From assembly GCF_014646095.1 (NCBI RefSeq), contig NZ_BMMU01000029.1, forward strand, positions 1 to 64,000: a stretch of DNA of 64,000 nucleotides. The letters run 5' to 3'. The notes under the pieces were generated by a model. The model was not told the origin of the DNA, searched no databases, and was given only the letters and a program-made list of their open reading frames with translations. Shown piece by piece: positions 1 through 9,496 of this stretch. Position numbers and translations under genes: made by a program. How positions within the stretch are numbered: position 1 is the first letter of the stretch; every line of letters starts with the position of its first letter. The DNA is from Streptomyces lacrimifluminis. Its GTDB lineage: Bacteria > Actinomycetota > Actinomycetes > Streptomycetales > Streptomycetaceae.

Positions 1-61
1 ACCCAACACCACCAACACGACCGCCGGATGATCGGCTACACCACGACAAGGGACACGACCC

Positions 62-1396
62 ATGCGCAGAGCACGAAGAGTGCTGCTCCGGCTGGCTACG
101 GGCTTGATAGCCCTCGCGACGCTGGGCGGTGTGGCGACACCAGCTTCCGCCGACAGACCGGCCTCGTCCCAGACGGGAACGCGGCAGTACAGCGCGGACG
201 ACGACTACTTCGCCGTCTGGTCCCGCGCGGACGCGTTGAAGCTTCGGCAGGACAGGACCAACACCGCCCCCCGTGTGTCTCCCGACTTTCCCGTGACCAG
301 CGACCGGGTGTGGCAGTGGGACACCTGGCCGCTGACCAAGCTCAACACGAAGACCGCCACCTACAAGGGCTGGCATGTCATCTTCGCGCTGACGGCTCCG
401 CGCTCGGTGCCCTTCGGTGACCGGCACTGGTACGCGAAGATCGGCTACTACTACTCGCGTGACGCCAAGAGCTGGAAGTACGGTGGCGACCTGTTCCAGC
501 CCGGCACCGCGTTCGGCTCCCGTGAGTGGGCCGGCTCGGCGGCGCTCGTCGGCGACAAGGTGTACTCCTTCTACACCGCCTCCGGGCGCGACAACGGTGG
601 GGTCGACCCCAACGATCCCCTGCAACGCCTGGCGATGGCGAGCGGTCGGATCCACGCGGACAAGACCCACGTGTGGTTCGACGGGTTTCGGAACCACCGC
701 ATCATCGCCGAGCCCGACGGGAAGCTGTACCAGACCATGGAACAGTCCCAGGCGGGCCCGATCATCTACGCCTTCCGCGACCCGTTCGTCTTCCGAGACC
801 CTCGGGACCGCAAGATCCACCTCTTGTTCGAGGGCAACACGGCCGGTGTCGCCGGAACGTACCGGTGCACCAAGCGCGACATAGGTGACGTCCCGGCCGG
901 CCATGAGGTGCCGGAGGACGCGAAGTACTACACGGGCAACATCGGGCTGGCCACGGCTCGCAGCGACAGCATGGACAAGTGGCGGCTGCAGCCCCCGCTG
1001 CTCTCGGCCAACTGTGTGAACCAGCAGACCGAACGGCCCCACCTGGTCATCCGTAACGGCAAGTACTACCTGTTCACCATCAGCCACAAGTTCACGTTCG
1101 CGCCGGGGCTGAGCGGCTGGGACGGCCTCTACGGGTTCGTCGGTCGGTCCCTGCGCAGCGACTACAAGCCGCTCAACGGCAGCGCACTGGTCCTGGGCAA
1201 CCCGGAGGACGCCCCGACGCAGCAGTACTCCCACTACGTGATGCCCAACGGGCTGGTGGAGAGCTTCATCGACACGGTCCCGACCGCCGACGGCGGGACC
1301 CGTTTCGGCGGCACGCTGGCACGCACGCTCCTGGTGTCACTGAAGGGCGACAGGACCAGGCTCGTCAAGCAGCTGGACTACGGCTACATCCCGTAA
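62..1396 (+). CDS. Secreted GH68 levansucrase/invertase-type enzyme
   Basis: A 444-residue protein with a Sec-type signal peptide (basic start, hydrophobic residues 7-25, likely cut after ASA at residue 30). The four signatures of glycoside hydrolase family 68 are in order: WDTWP with the predicted nucleophile Asp87, REWAGSA near 154-160, FRDPF with the transition-state Asp240, and TERPH with the acid/base Glu324. The family splits sucrose and either hydrolyses it or transfers fructose to build levan or fructo-oligosaccharides; here it would act outside the cell. ATG start preceded by AAGGGA about 8 bases upstream. It appears monocistronic, closed by a strong hairpin. Polymer versus hydrolysis preference cannot be read from the motifs. 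Confidence 0.88.
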   Translation: MRRARRVLLRLATGLIALATLGGVATPASADRPASSQTGTRQYSADDDYFAVWSRADALKLRQDRTNTAPRVSPDFPVTSDRVWQWDTWPLTKLNTKTATYKGWHVIFALTAPRSVPFGDRHWYAKIGYYYSRDAKSWKYGGDLFQPGTAFGSREWAGSAALVGDKVYSFYTASGRDNGGVDPNDPLQRLAMASGRIHADKTHVWFDGFRNHRIIAEPDGKLYQTMEQSQAGPIIYAFRDPFVFRDPRDRKIHLLFEGNTAGVAGTYRCTKRDIGDVPAGHEVPEDAKYYTGNIGLATARSDSMDKWRLQPPLLSANCVNQQTERPHLVIRNGKYYLFTISHKFTFAPGLSGWDGLYGFVGRSLRSDYKPLNGSALVLGNPEDAPTQQYSHYVMPNGLVESFIDTVPTADGGTRFGGTLARTLLVSLKGDRTRLVKQLDYGYIP

Positions 1397-1418
1397 CCAA
1401 CCCACAGTCGGGCAACCC

Positions 1419-1455
1419 GCCGTGGCGGGCCACGCCAATCATGGCCCGCCACGGC
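1419..1455 (+). terminator. Terminator hairpin after the GH68 gene
   Basis: A perfect 14-bp stem (arms 1419-1432 and 1442-1455, core TGGCGGGCCA) around a 9-base loop, starting 22 bases past the GH68 stop. There is no strong T-run, as is usual in Streptomyces. Confidence 0.8.
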
Positions 1456-1536
1456 CGTTCGAACCGGTCGCTGAAGAGCTGTCGCACAGGGTCGCCACCG
1501 TCGCGTCCCGCAGGGGATCGATGTGATTCATCCTCG

Positions 1537-1681
1537 CGGCGGTCGGCGGTCGGCGGTCAGAGCGGATCGGAACAGTGCTCGAGAGTGCCATGAACCCCCA
1601 GGTCAAGCGCCCGTCCCAGGGGATTTCCTGGGGACTCTTCGGGGACTTTCACACCTGTCTCAGGGAGATTCGGGGACTTTC
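1537..1681. repeat. Short repeats in the 1397-1749 intergenic region
   Basis: This 353-base non-coding gap holds three tandem copies of CGGCGGT (1537-1557) and two direct copies of TTCGGGGACTTTC (1638-1650 and 1669-1681), with a third partial GGGGACT nearby. No open reading frame with convincing codon bias or start context was seen. The role is unknown; these may be chance or decay products. Confidence 0.5.
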
Positions 1682-1749
1682 CGCCGCGTAGGCACGCAAG
1701 GCCCTGGCAGCGCTGGAAGGCACGAACGCGCTGGTCAGGGCCCACCCCC

Positions 1750-3117
<1,368 letters not shown>

Positions 3118-3135
3118 GGGGACTCCTTCAGAGAG

Positions 3136-3167
3136 GGCGGGGGCACACGTCGTCGGGTGCCCCCGCC
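3136..3167 (-). terminator. Hairpin between glyA and sdaA
   Basis: A perfect 11-bp stem, GGCGGGGGCAC paired with GTGCCCCCGCC, around a 10-base loop, directly after the glyA stop codon in the direction of transcription. It probably ends or attenuates the gcvT-gcvH-glyA transcript before sdaA. Confidence 0.75.
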
Positions 3168-3173
3168 GGGAAA

Positions 3174-4451
3174 CTACTTGTTCAGGCCGGGGTACAGCGG
3201 GTGCTCGTCGGCCAGCGCCTTCACACGCGCCTTCAGAGCATCGGCGTCGGCCTCCCCGAAGGGAGCGGGCGCCTTCAGAGTCTCCGCGATCACGTCGGCG
3301 ACCTCGGTGAAGTCCTCCGTCGTGAAGCCGCGGGTGGCCAGCGCGGGCGTGCCGATCCGCAGGCCCGACGTCACCATCGGAGGGCGCGGGTCGTTCGGGA
3401 CCGCGTTCCGGTTGACGGTGATGCCGACCTCGTGGAGACGGTCCTCGGCCTGCTTGCCGTCCAGTTCGGAGTTCCGAAGGTCGACGAGGACCAGGTGGAC
3501 GTCCGTACCGCCGGACAGGACGGACACGCCGTGCTCCGTGACGTCCGCGCGCACCAGACGCTCGGCGAGGATCCGCGCGCCCTCGACCGTACGGCGCTGG
3601 CGCTCCTTGAACTCCTCGCTCGCGGCGACCTTGAAGGAGACGGCCTTCGCAGCGATCACGTGCTCCAGGGGGCCGCCCTGGAAGCCCGGGAAGACGGACG
3701 AGTTCAGCTTCTTCGCGAACTCCTTCTTCGCCAGGATGATGCCGCCGCGCGGGCCGCCCAGCGTCTTGTGGGTCGTCGACGTGACGACGTCGGCGTAGGG
3801 CACCGGGTTCGGGTGCAGGCCCGCCGCGACCAGTCCGGCGAAGTGCGCCATGTCGACCCAGAGGTACGCGCCCACCTCGTCCGCGATCCGGCGGAACTCC
3901 GCGAAGTCCAGCTGACGCGGGTACGCCGACCAGCCCGCGATGATCACCTTCGGCCGGTGCTCCTTGGCGAGCCGCTCCAGCTCGGCCATGTCGACCAGAC
4001 CGGCCTCGTCCACGTGGTAGGCGACCACGTCGAACTGCTTGCCGGAGAAGTTCAGCCGCATCCCGTGGGTGAGGTGGCCGCCGTGGGCCAGGTCCAGGCC
4101 GAGGATGGTGTCGCCGGGCTGGGCCAGCGCGAACAGCGCCGCCTGGTTGGCGGAGGCGCCCGAGTGCGGCTGCACGTTGGCGTACTCGGCGCCGAACAGT
4201 TCCTTGACCCGGTCGATCGCGATCTGCTCGGCGACGTCGACGTGCTCACAGCCGCCGTAGTAGCGGCGGCCCGGGTAGCCCTCGGCGTACTTGTTGGTGA
4301 GAACCGAGCCCTGGGCCTCCATGACCGCGACCGGAGCGAAGTTCTCCGAGGCGATCATCTCCAGGGTGGACTGCTGGCGGTTCAGCTCGGCGTCGACGGC
4401 GGCGGCGATGTCGGGGTCGAGCTCGTGCAGGGGAGTGTTCAGAAGCGACAT
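3174..4451 (-). CDS. glyA: Serine hydroxymethyltransferase
   Basis: A 425-residue PLP enzyme that interconverts serine plus tetrahydrofolate with glycine plus 5,10-methylene-tetrahydrofolate. The PLP-lysine motif TTHKTLGGPRGG is intact, as are the N-terminal MIASENF and the substrate-site stretch YPGRRYYGG. The length is normal. ATG start; 42 bases after gcvH and in the same direction. Being in one transcription unit with gcvT and gcvH, behind the glycine riboswitch, it can turn the methylene-folate made by glycine cleavage and a second glycine into serine, which the next gene, sdaA, can deaminate. Confidence 0.97.
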   Translation of the reverse strand: MSLLNTPLHELDPDIAAAVDAELNRQQSTLEMIASENFAPVAVMEAQGSVLTNKYAEGYPGRRYYGGCEHVDVAEQIAIDRVKELFGAEYANVQPHSGASANQAALFALAQPGDTILGLDLAHGGHLTHGMRLNFSGKQFDVVAYHVDEAGLVDMAELERLAKEHRPKVIIAGWSAYPRQLDFAEFRRIADEVGAYLWVDMAHFAGLVAAGLHPNPVPYADVVTSTTHKTLGGPRGGIILAKKEFAKKLNSSVFPGFQGGPLEHVIAAKAVSFKVAASEEFKERQRRTVEGARILAERLVRADVTEHGVSVLSGGTDVHLVLVDLRNSELDGKQAEDRLHEVGITVNRNAVPNDPRPPMVTSGLRIGTPALATRGFTTEDFTEVADVIAETLKAPAPFGEADADALKARVKALADEHPLYPGLNK

Positions 4452-4493
4452 GGGGCTCAGTACGTCCTTACGCCTGTCTTGCGCCTGTGTGTC

Positions 4494-4871
4494 TCAGCTG
4501 CCGGAGAACGCGGTGTACTCGTCTGCGGAGAGCAGGTCGCCCGGCTCGTCCGTGACGCGCACCTTGAAGAGCCAACCGCCCTCGAACGGGGCGGAGTTCA
4601 CCAGTGACGGGTCGTTGGAGACGTCCTCGTTGACCTCGGTGACCTCACCGGTGACCGGGGAGTACAGGTCGCTGACGGACTTGGTCGACTCCAGCTCACC
4701 GCAGGTCTCACCCGCGGTCACGGTGGCACCGACCTCGGGAAGCTGTACGTACACGACATCGCCGAGCGCGTTGGCCGCGTGCTCGGTGATACCGACCGTC
4801 GAGACGCCGTCCTCGGCGCCCGAAAGCCACTCGTGCTCCTTGCTGTAGCGCAGCTGCTGGGGGTTGCTCAT
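4494..4871 (-). CDS. gcvH: Glycine cleavage system H protein
   Basis: A 125-residue lipoyl carrier of the glycine cleavage complex. It shuttles the aminomethyl group between P, T and L proteins on a swinging lipoyl arm. The lipoylation site is the lysine in ELESTKSVSDLY. The start chosen is the ATG giving MSNPQQLRYSKEHEW, as in other H proteins; an in-frame ATG 13 codons upstream (4910) would add an atypical extension. It lies 123 bases after gcvT in the same operon. No gcvP or lpd is in the window; the P protein must be encoded elsewhere. Confidence 0.95.
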   Translation of the reverse strand: MSNPQQLRYSKEHEWLSGAEDGVSTVGITEHAANALGDVVYVQLPEVGATVTAGETCGELESTKSVSDLYSPVTGEVTEVNEDVSNDPSLVNSAPFEGGWLFKVRVTDEPGDLLSADEYTAFSGS

Positions 4872-4994
4872 GGCCTGAATTCTCCTGTACGCGGGGGACT
4901 GATCATGCATGGGGTACTACAGGGACTGCCCGTCAGCAGGCAGGACACGGGATCCGGGACACCGGTTGATTCTGACGCCGGAGCGACGGCCGGG

Positions 4995-6113
4995 TTACTT
5001 CCGGCGCTTGTAGAAGGGCAGCGCCACGACCTCGTACGGCTCGTGGCTGCCCCGGATGTCCACGCCCACGCCCGCGGTACCCGGCGCGGAGTGCGTGGCG
5101 TCGACGTACGCCATCGCGATCGGCTTCCCCAGGGTGGGGGAGGGGGCACCCGAGGTGACCTCGCCGATCACCCGGCCGTCGGCGACGACCGCGTACCCGG
5201 CGCGCGGGACGCGACGGCCCTCGGCGACCAGGCCGACGAGTACCCGCGGCAGCTCGTACGAAGCGCGCTCGGCGGCCTCGCGCAGGGCCGCGCGGCCCAC
5301 GAAGTCGCCCGCCTTCTCGAACTTGACGACCCGGCCGAGCCCGGCGTCGAAGGGGGTGAGGGAGGTGGTCAGCTCGTGCCCGTACAGCGGCATGCCCGCC
5401 TCCAGGCGAAGCGTGTCCCGGCAGGACAGACCGCAGGGGATCAGTCCGACGGGCGTACCCGCGTCGGTCAGCGCCTGCCACACCTTCTCCGCGTCACCCG
5501 GCGCCACGAACAGCTCGAAGCCGTCCTCGCCGGTGTATCCGGTGCGCGCGATCAGGGCGGGGACACCGGCGACCGTGCCGGGCAGGCCCGCGTAGTACTT
5601 CAGGCCGTCGAGATCGGCGTCGGTGAGGGCGGCGAGGATGCCGGGGGCCTCCGGGCCCTGGACGGCGATCAGCGCGTAGGCGTCGCGGTCGTCGCGGACC
5701 AGCGCGTCGAAGCCGTCGGCGCGCTCGACGAGGGCGTCCAGCACGACCTGCGCGTTCCCGGCATTGGCCACGACGAGGTACTCGGTTTCGGCCAGGCGGT
5801 AGACGATCAGGTCGTCCAGGATGCCGCCGTCGGCCCGGCAGATCATGGTGTAGCGGGCGCGCCCGACGGCGACGGACCCGATGTTGCCGACAAGGGCGAA
5901 GTCGAGCAGGGCGGCGGCTTCCGCCCCCGTCACGGTGATCTCACCCATGTGGGACAGGTCGAAGAGACCGGCCTTGGTGCGCACGGCCAGGTGCTCGTCG
6001 CGCTCGGAGCCGTATCGCAGGGGCATGTCCCAGCCGGCGAAGTCGGTCATGGTGGCGCCGAGCGAACGATGCAGGGCATCGAGCGCGGTCAAACGCAGAG
6101 GGGTGCTGCTCAT
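4995..6113 (-). CDS. gcvT: Glycine cleavage system T protein (aminomethyltransferase)
   Basis: A 372-residue folate-dependent aminomethyltransferase that releases ammonia from the H-protein-bound aminomethyl group and makes 5,10-methylene-tetrahydrofolate. The N-terminal GCV_T domain (FAGWDMPLRYGS, FDLSHMGEI, GYTGEDGFELF) is followed by the C-terminal barrel domain. The ATG at 6113 is supported by GGGAG eight bases upstream; an upstream in-frame ATG at 6164 would lie inside the riboswitch and is unlikely. It is the first gene of gcvT-gcvH-glyA, preceded by a tandem glycine riboswitch, so expression should rise with glycine. Confidence 0.96.
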   Translation of the reverse strand: MSSTPLRLTALDALHRSLGATMTDFAGWDMPLRYGSERDEHLAVRTKAGLFDLSHMGEITVTGAEAAALLDFALVGNIGSVAVGRARYTMICRADGGILDDLIVYRLAETEYLVVANAGNAQVVLDALVERADGFDALVRDDRDAYALIAVQGPEAPGILAALTDADLDGLKYYAGLPGTVAGVPALIARTGYTGEDGFELFVAPGDAEKVWQALTDAGTPVGLIPCGLSCRDTLRLEAGMPLYGHELTTSLTPFDAGLGRVVKFEKAGDFVGRAALREAAERASYELPRVLVGLVAEGRRVPRAGYAVVADGRVIGEVTSGAPSPTLGKPIAMAYVDATHSAPGTAGVGVDIRGSHEPYEVVALPFYKRRK

Positions 6114-6146
6114 CGGTAGTGCTCCCAGGGCATGACGGCGAGGTCG

Positions 6147-6374
6147 TTCCTCCCCATCTGTCATCGGAACCTGAGAGGTTCGTCATGACCACCGGTGAAA
6201 ACGGCAGGTCACTGACTTGCACCTTGGGTGGAGCCACTGGTCATGACGACCGGGGGCCCGCTTTTCAGATGTGCCTCGCCCGCGCGGTAACGGGGCCTGA
6301 GAGATTCAAGGGAGGGACTTGCTCCTTCGGCGCCCGGGTACCCAGAGGTGCCCGGAACTCTCCCGCGCGGATTC
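6147..6374 (-). promoter_or_regulatory. Tandem glycine riboswitch upstream of gcvT
   Basis: Reading the minus strand from about 6374, aptamer 1 shows GCGGGAGAGUU, then GCCGAAGGAGCAAG, then CUCUCAGG. Aptamer 2 repeats the layout with CCACCCAAGGUGCAAG and CCUCUCAGG, ending near 6147. These are the conserved cores of the two-aptamer glycine riboswitch, which usually switches glycine-degradation genes on. It ends about 34 bases before the gcvT start. In Streptomyces griseus, glycine riboswitches are known to activate glycine cleavage genes. Exact helix ends were not folded by program. Confidence 0.93.
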
Positions 6375-6594
6375 AAGCGGCCGGTATGCAGTTGGCGGGC
6401 ACATCATCGCACGCATTCCTTCGGCACGGCAGGGGGACCCTTCAGAGAGGGGACGCGGCCCCGCCACAGGTCCACACACCGCCCTGTAGCAGGCCTGTTG
6501 CAGGAATCGGACCCAACCGAGAGGCACCGCGTATTACCTTCTCTTTACACTCGACGGGGACGGTACTTCCCGACCCCATGGGAGGACGATCACG

Positions 6595-7275
6595 GTGAAC
6601 AGGACCACGGCGTATGCGACGGCCTCGGCCCTCGCGCTGACCGACGCGCTGCCCAAGCAGCCCGCCGCCCCGGCCGGGGAGGTGTGCGCGACGCGCCCGG
6701 AACCCGTGATCCGCGACCTGCGGGAGCGCTCGGGCCACAGCCCGCACGGCCTCACCTTCGGCGCCCGCGACCTCGTCGTGGTCACCGGCCTGCCCGGCAG
6801 CGGCAAGTCCACGCTGATGCGCCGGGCGGTGCGCGCCACCGGCATCGACTCCCAGAACACCCGCGACCACTGGGACGCCCGTACCCCCTCCTTCCTCCCG
6901 TACGCCGTCTACCGCCCCCTCGTCCGCCTCGCCCACTACGCCGGACTGCGCCGTGCCCTGCGCTCCGGCGCCGGAGTCGTCGTGCACGACTGCGGTACGC
7001 AGGCCTGGGTGCGCGGCTGGCTGGCCCGCGAGGCCCGCCGCCGGGGCGGCACCCTGCATCTGCTCCTCCTCGACGTCACCCCGGACGAGGCACTGGAAGG
7101 CCAGCGCGAACGCGGCCGGGGCGTCTCGCGGTACGCGTTCCTGCGTCACCGCCAGGCCGCCTCGCGGCTGCTGCGCTCCGTGGAGAAGGGGAACCTGCCG
7201 GACGGCTGCGGCTCGGCGGTGCTGATCGACCGGGACGCGGCGGACACCCTGCGCAGGATCGACTTCGCGGACTGA
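6595..7275 (+). CDS. P-loop ATP-binding protein, small kinase/AAA-like
   Basis: A 226-residue protein with a clear Walker A (GLPGSGKST, residues 65-73) after a 55-residue variable N terminus. The layout (P-loop, short helical middle, DCGTQAWVRGWLAREARRR, LLLLDVTP) resembles small nucleotide kinases or zeta-toxin-like P-loop proteins, but no specific substrate motif is evident. GTG start with GGAGG nine bases upstream; divergent from the gcvT riboswitch. It is located beside the glycine operon in related genomes as I recall, yet no functional link is known. Function not assigned. Confidence 0.8.
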   Translation: MNRTTAYATASALALTDALPKQPAAPAGEVCATRPEPVIRDLRERSGHSPHGLTFGARDLVVVTGLPGSGKSTLMRRAVRATGIDSQNTRDHWDARTPSFLPYAVYRPLVRLAHYAGLRRALRSGAGVVVHDCGTQAWVRGWLAREARRRGGTLHLLLLDVTPDEALEGQRERGRGVSRYAFLRHRQAASRLLRSVEKGNLPDGCGSAVLIDRDAADTLRRIDFAD

Positions 7276-7367
7276 CCGCCCAGGTCGCCGGGGCCGGTTA
7301 GGGTTTTGCCCATTAAGGGACTCCCGCAAGGGGCTCACGACAGCGGTTCACAGCAGGCGGTAGGCAG

Positions 7368-8168
7368 ATGGACATCCCGGCGGACTTCCCCCCGGACTTT
7401 TCCGGGGGCTTCCCCGCACCGGCACACCCGCATTCGCACGGCGGCTGGCCCGGCAACGAGCTGGAGGAGGTGCTCTCGGCGTCCCTCGGCGTCCCCGGCG
7501 CGGGCGCCCGCATCGTCGAGGTCCTCGGCCGCAGCTTCGTCTGGGTCCCCCTCCCGTCCGGCGGCGGCCCCCACACCGGCCCCCTCGACCTGCCCACGAT
7601 GGACATCTCCGGTCAGGCGTACGTGCCGGTCTTCAGCTCGGAGGAACAGTTCCGGCAGGTCGTCGGTGCCCATGTGTCGTACACGGTGGCCCCCGCTGTC
7701 GAGTTCGCCCGGGGTCTGCCTCCCCAGGTCGGCATCGCCGTGAACCCGGACGGAGTGGTCGGCGTCCCGCTGCCCCCGCAGGCCGTGGCCCAGCTCTGCC
7801 GCTCCGGCCGTACCGTCCTCGACGGCGCGGGCGGCGGACGGGTCCGCCTCTACGAGCCCCACTGGCAGGAGGACCCGGTCGACTTCCTCGCCGCCGCCTC
7901 GTCGGAGTTCGCCGGCACCGGCGTCGTCCTCAGCGCCCGCCGCTGCCTGGCGGCCATCGAGACGTCCGCCCCCGTGATGTTCATAGGCGTCGAACTCTCC
8001 CCCTGGGACCCGGTGGCCCGCACCATCCCCATGGACGCGGTGGGCAGGGCCCTGGGCCGAGCACCCTCACCCTGGCCGGTCAACCTCGTCTTCCTGGACG
8101 CGGCCCAGGACCCGGTGACCGATTGGCTGAGGGCAAAGGTCCGTCCCTTCTACCGACACGGTCACTGA
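7368..8168 (+). CDS. SseB-family protein 1 (enhanced serine sensitivity domain)
   Basis: A 266-residue soluble protein with the SseB N-terminal domain (about residues 25-130, including FVWVPLPS and AYVPVFSSEEQF) and the SseB C-terminal domain (to the end, with DPVTDWLRAKVRPFY). Proline- and histidine-rich first 25 residues. E. coli SseB is named for an effect on serine sensitivity, but its biochemistry is unknown. Here two SseB-like genes stand in tandem next to the serine/glycine operon. Its stop codon lies within a 13-base tandem duplication (8163-8188). Identification rests on motif memory; precise function unassigned. Confidence 0.75.
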   Translation: MDIPADFPPDFSGGFPAPAHPHSHGGWPGNELEEVLSASLGVPGAGARIVEVLGRSFVWVPLPSGGGPHTGPLDLPTMDISGQAYVPVFSSEEQFRQVVGAHVSYTVAPAVEFARGLPPQVGIAVNPDGVVGVPLPPQAVAQLCRSGRTVLDGAGGGRVRLYEPHWQEDPVDFLAAASSEFAGTGVVLSARRCLAAIETSAPVMFIGVELSPWDPVARTIPMDAVGRALGRAPSPWPVNLVFLDAAQDPVTDWLRAKVRPFYRHGH

Positions 8169-8234
8169 CGAACTTCACTGACGAACTTCCCCGAGGGGCG
8201 GCCCCCAGGGGCGCGAGGAACCGCGCGACAAGCC
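8163..8234. repeat. Tandem duplication and Streptomyces-type intergenic repeat
   Basis: CACTGACGAACTT occurs twice head to tail (8163-8175, 8176-8188), the first copy covering the SseB-1 stop. It is followed by AGGGGCGCGAGGAACCGCGC (from 8207), which resembles a repeat common in Streptomyces intergenic regions. No function visible. Confidence 0.55.
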
Positions 8235-8346
8235 ACAACACACCCGCACTCCGCCGACAACACCAGGCCCCGAGCTCTCAACGGCCTACCCCGCGGAGCG
8301 CCTAAGCTAGAACACACAACTCGGTCAGGGTGACGAAGGGGCGGTA

Positions 8347-9162
8347 ATGGTGAGCGCGTCGGGCACGGCCGCGGCCGGTCAGGTCGAGCACATGCTGCGC
8401 CAGGTGACGCCCGGGCGTTACGACGCCTACGAGGCGCTCCTGCGCGCCCTCGCGACCCCCTCGTCCGGCCAGATCTGGATGCTGCTCTGGCACGGCCAGG
8501 CCGGCTCCCCCGACGCGCAGTACGGAAACATGGAGGTCGACGGGTACGGCTACGCGCCCTGTGTGACCTCCGCGCAGGAGCTGTCGGTCAGCGGCTGGAA
8601 CAGGTCGTACGAGGTGGTCGACGGCCTCGACGTGGCCCGCACCCTCTACCCGGACCAGTACGGCCTCTGGCTCAACCCGCACTCCCCGGGCGGCGGTGTC
8701 GGCATCCCCTGGCTCGACCTGCGCCGGATCGCGGCGGGCCTGGAGCGCCAGCCCGCCGGCCCGCTGCGGCTGGCCGAACCCGGCATCGAGATCCCGCAGT
8801 TCTACGCCCTCCTCTCGCAGAACGCCCACCGCACCCCGGCGGTCCGCTCGCTGCGCCGCGCCTGGGTGCAGCCGGCGCTCGGCGCGCCGTATCTGGCCAT
8901 CGGACTGGACGTGTACGACACCTCGCCGCCCGCCGTGGACTCGGTGCGCGCGATGATGCAGCAGTCGATCGGGGCGGTCCCCGACGGGCTGCCCGTGTCG
9001 ACGGTCGCGATGTCGGACGAGCAGGACCCGGTCGTGATGTGGCTGCGCGCGAACGCCCGGCCGTTCTACGACCGGGAGGCCCACGCGATCGCCGCCCCGC
9101 CCCGGACCCCGCAGGCTCCGGCGGGCGGTTACGGGTATCCGCCCGTACGGGGTCGTTACTGA
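8347..9162 (+). CDS. SseB-family protein 2
   Basis: A 271-residue paralogue of the preceding protein, sharing the SseB C-terminal pattern (DPVVMWLRANARPFY against DPVTDWLRAKVRPFY), with a diverged N-terminal half (EALLRALATPSSGQIWMLLWHGQ) and a Pro/Gly/Tyr-rich tail. ATG start with AAGGGG five bases upstream. The gene is separated from SseB-1 by 178 bases containing an intergenic repeat, so it may have its own promoter. The two proteins probably derive from a duplication and may work together; there is no catalytic signature. Confidence 0.75.
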   Translation: MVSASGTAAAGQVEHMLRQVTPGRYDAYEALLRALATPSSGQIWMLLWHGQAGSPDAQYGNMEVDGYGYAPCVTSAQELSVSGWNRSYEVVDGLDVARTLYPDQYGLWLNPHSPGGGVGIPWLDLRRIAAGLERQPAGPLRLAEPGIEIPQFYALLSQNAHRTPAVRSLRRAWVQPALGAPYLAIGLDVYDTSPPAVDSVRAMMQQSIGAVPDGLPVSTVAMSDEQDPVVMWLRANARPFYDREAHAIAAPPRTPQAPAGGYGYPPVRGRY

Positions 9163-9244
9163 GTACCCCGGCGCGGGGCCGCGTCACTCCGCGGTGACCG
9201 CACACGGGATTCAGCGCGCTGTCTCCGCGCGTAGATCAAGGTGA

Positions 9245-9275
9245 AATGGGGGGGACCGCGAACAATGTCCCCATT
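9245..9275. other. Inverted repeat in the 9163-9496 gap upstream of the opp operon
   Basis: GGGGAC (9251-9256) pairs with GTCCCC (9267-9272), and flanking AATG/CATT extends the stem with a G-bulge. The 334-base gap also has GTCAC/GTGAC (9183-9198) and two GGTTAC elements nearer the transporter gene. It could end SseB-2 transcription or be an operator for the transporter; the sequence does not decide. Confidence 0.35.
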
Positions 9276-9496
9276 GGTGCCCGTCCGGCCCCCGTTACCT
9301 GGCGTTCGGATAACGGAATCCCCAGGACAGCATCACGGTTACGCATCCATTCACCTCCAAGTCTGGTGACAGATCGCCGAACCGTTGAAGACTCCGGCAA
9401 CAGGGGGTGTTCTCCCCTGCGTACAACGGATTAATCACGCCGCTACCAGTGGCAAGTGTGAGCCGGTTACCGCCGGTTGAGAGGGGTCCCTGCCAG

